Shown piece by piece: positions 61,511 through 64,000 of a stretch of DNA of 64,000 nucleotides. The stretch lies in the NCBI GenBank assembly GCA_007570785.1, contig ML660201.1:46738949-46802948 (forward strand). Direction: 5' to 3'. The translations under genes were made by a program, and so were the position numbers. Below the pieces are notes generated by a model. That model made no database searches. It worked only from the letters and a program-made list of their open reading frames with translations, and was not told the DNA's origin. Position 1 is the stretch's first letter. Each line of letters opens with the position of its first letter. This DNA is from Antilocapra americana (Eukaryota; Chordata; Mammalia; Artiodactyla; Antilocapridae).

Positions 61511-64000
61511 GTAGGAAGCAGCCCTGCAGGCAGCTGGGCCACATTCTGCTTCTCTCAAGCCGAAAGAGCAACATCCTCAGCCCGGCCACAGCTGAGGCCA
61601 GCCTATCCCCAGGACTTGCATGAGGCCTGGGCCCTTGTCCCTGAAATGTCTGTCAGCTCTTCCCCCGACAGATAGGGTGCCTAAGAGCCAGTACCAGGCT
61701 GGACAGTGCTGCTCAGTGCTCCTTCTAGATGGAGGAAGGATCAGGGCCAAGGTGGGATGGGTGATCATGCAGTGAGAGCCTCCAGAACCCAATAATTAAG
61801 CCTTGAGTTTTGCAGACAACTGTCCTTCAGCATGAATTCCTTGATGCCCTAAAAGTCAGTGGTCTAGCTTACAGCCAGCTTCATAGTCCAGGGGCTCAGG
61901 AGTGAGAAGGAAGCCTCCTCTGGCCATGAAAAGCACGAAAATTGGTAGGTATCCACCCCCATGGTCTTCCTTAGTGGCTCCGATGGTAAAGAATCTGCCT
62001 ACAAGGTGGGAGACCCAGGTTTAATCCCTGGGTCGAGAAGATTCCCTGGAAAAGTGCATGGCAACCCACTCCAATATTCTTGCCTGGAGACTCCCATGGA
62101 CAGAGGAGCCTAGCAGGCTGTAGTCCATAGGGTCACACAGAGTCAGACACGACTGAAGCAGCTTAGTTAGCACACACACATGCACACATTCATCTCCATG
62201 CATGACCAAGGAGGACTGGAAGGAAGTGATGGCAGAGTGGCCTAGAGTGGCTGGAAAAGGCTTCGGATAACAGGAGAGGGCTTCCAGGCCTGGAGACAAA
62301 GAGAGAGTACTGAGCATTAGTCCATGTCCCAACAGTAAAAACACTCAGGAGTGTATACATATAAAGGGGTAGGTGTGGGGGCTTCAAGGAAAGGCAGTCT
62401 CTCAGGGTGGTAACAACCAAGTGGTCAGTGCTGCTGGGCCTGAAGGAACAAGGGGAAGACATGGCTTCTAGAACCCGGGAAAGAGTGGTGTGGAGAGGGC
62501 CATCCTGAGAGATGGGTAAGTCATAGGCAGATGAGGGCTGGCCTGAAAGGGAGCCAGGAGAAGAAAGATCTCCTTCCTCCCCTCCGTCTCCTTTCTGGCT
62601 TCCTTTTAGGTCCGAGGGAAGTGCCTGGTGAGACCTGAGTTCACATCAGACTCCTGGGAAAGAGCAGGGTGGAGGAGAGGGACCTGGAGGTGTGCCTGGA
62701 ACATGCGCCGCCCACTGCAGCTTCTTGCTTCCCTGCCTCCAGCCAGGTCCTACTCATCTGGATTCGCTACAAACTGCTTTCCCAGGCCAGGAGCAGGGTC
62801 TTGGAGTCTGCCATGCTGCAGAGCCTGAGCTTCCTCACCATGCTCAGCTGGAAGGGCTGTCTGTCACTGCATACTGAGTCAGGCCCAAATGCTCAGGCTG
62901 CCTCCCCTGAGAAAATGATGAGATCTGGGTAGCGCAGGGACAGAGGCAACCTGGGCACTTCCTGCTTGGTATCTGTAGTAGTCCTCAGTGGTAGCTCTCT
63001 TCCCAAAGACCTGAATGTCCTCTCAACCTATCCCTCCAGGAACAGAGTAGGGGACATATTTGGGGACCTGATTTGATTAAAGTCAAGACTTGTTACATGT
63101 TGGCATTATCAGCAACCCAAATAGCATGATCTATGTGTCTTGGGCTTTAGGTTGTACAAATGCCAGGTCTTCTGATTCTTTCTAGAGCTAAAGCTGTTTT
63201 AATTAGTGGAACTGCTCTGGGAAGGTGCACATTTGTTTTCCCCTTATTTGCTGAGAGATACCAGGTGTCAGCTAGCTGACTGCAGCTATTCTTGTTGAAA
63301 ACCTTTCCAATATGTGGCATCCATTTACCTTTGGTTTGGGGCAGGTATGAATTTTGTCATTCAGATGCAAGAAAATTCTTTTTTCTTTTTACTCTTTTTT
63401 TCTTCTAAACCAGATTAATTTATTTCTAGCCTTCACCTGCCTGACTCTTGGGAAATATAACTCTGGGCTTGTTTGTTCTCCAGATCAGACGAGAAAGCCA
63501 GGGGCTCATGGTTGGAGGCAGGTCCTGTGGTATCGTGATTGCTGTGTGTCCCTGTCTCTGCCCCACCCCCACCACAGCTCAGTTCCCCGCTAACTGCACA
63601 CTGTTCAGCCTCCTTTGCTCTTAGCCCTCTCACAGGCAAACACTGACCCACCCCAGGAAACCTACTTCTCCCCCAAGGGCTCTTCAGCTTGTATCCTAGC
63701 CCAAGCCCTACCTGCTCAGAGGCCATGGGCTTTACCACCTGAATGGAAAAGAAGCAAAGATGCAGGTGAAATTCTCCTTGGGTACAAGAATACTCTGAAC
63801 TGCCTGGGTGGAGGGGAAATGACTGCACTTTTCACCAGGCTCCCACAGTTGTGAGAATAAAACTCAAGTCCGTGGGAGTTGATAGATTATCCTGTCACTG
63901 TAAGAATAGTGAGTTTCCAAAGTCAGAGCTGCCTTCAACAGCCAAGGCATCCACATTCTAGGGCTGTGTACAGTTTCATGGCTAAAGATAGAGATGCAGG
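61511..64000 (+). other. C3orf84 intron or downstream DNA
   Basis: Contains one Bov-tA SINE at 61971-62185. Open frames near 62628-62932 have no recognisable protein similarity. No further exon could be supported. Confidence 0.5.
61971..62185 (+). mobile_element. Bov-tA SINE
   Basis: GTCTTCCTTAGTGGCTCCGA head, GGCAACCCACTCCAATATTC and CAGACACGACTGAAGCAGCT, followed by a CA-rich tail. Confidence 0.92.

Overview
This window is vertebrate nuclear DNA from a ruminant, most likely a bovid such as cattle, sheep or goat. The evidence is the repeat content: BovB (RTE-type LINE) copies, Bov-tA/BovA SINEs, cetartiodactyl CHR-type tRNA SINEs and a mariner of the Hsmar1/Mariner1_BT type. Genes are split by GT-AG introns, so long single-frame ORFs are mostly misleading. 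All gene models below are spliced by hand from the sequence. The gene order matches human 3p21.31 (expected cattle chromosome 22).

Layout. 1-412 is an assembly gap. 413 to about 15250 is the 3' half of USP4 on the + strand: nine coding exons encoding the last 399 residues, including the second zinc-finger CxxC and the catalytic His/Asp boxes. About 15290-15910 is a CpG island that should be the promoter of C3orf62 (+ strand, three coding exons, 255 aa, ending at 18824). 18825-26176 is 3' UTR plus largely unique intergenic DNA. 26177-46597 is the complete coding region of IHO1 (CCDC36) on the - strand: seven coding exons, 600 aa, phases all consistent, tail-to-tail with C3orf62. Its CpG-rich promoter lies near 51150-51300 and carries CCAAT boxes and a MYB-type inverted repeat. 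51830-55415 is a nested pile of transposons. 56961-59905 is a near full-length antisense BovB. 61397-61510 is one coding exon of the C3orf84 orthologue on the + strand. The remainder is its intron.

The genes are not an operon; each has its own promoter. USP4 is a ubiquitously expressed deubiquitinase. IHO1 is a meiotic double-strand-break factor. C3orf62 and C3orf84 are poorly characterised. The introns and intergenic DNA carry more than 40 recognisable transposable-element copies. They also carry one processed ferritin light chain pseudogene, complete from the 5' UTR iron-responsive element to the 3' end, sitting in an IHO1 intron. I found no undescribed system. The most interesting points are the IHO1 promoter, a 67-bp direct repeat around a BovB, a multi-level nested insertion, the FTL pseudogene and a homopolymer at a USP4 splice acceptor.
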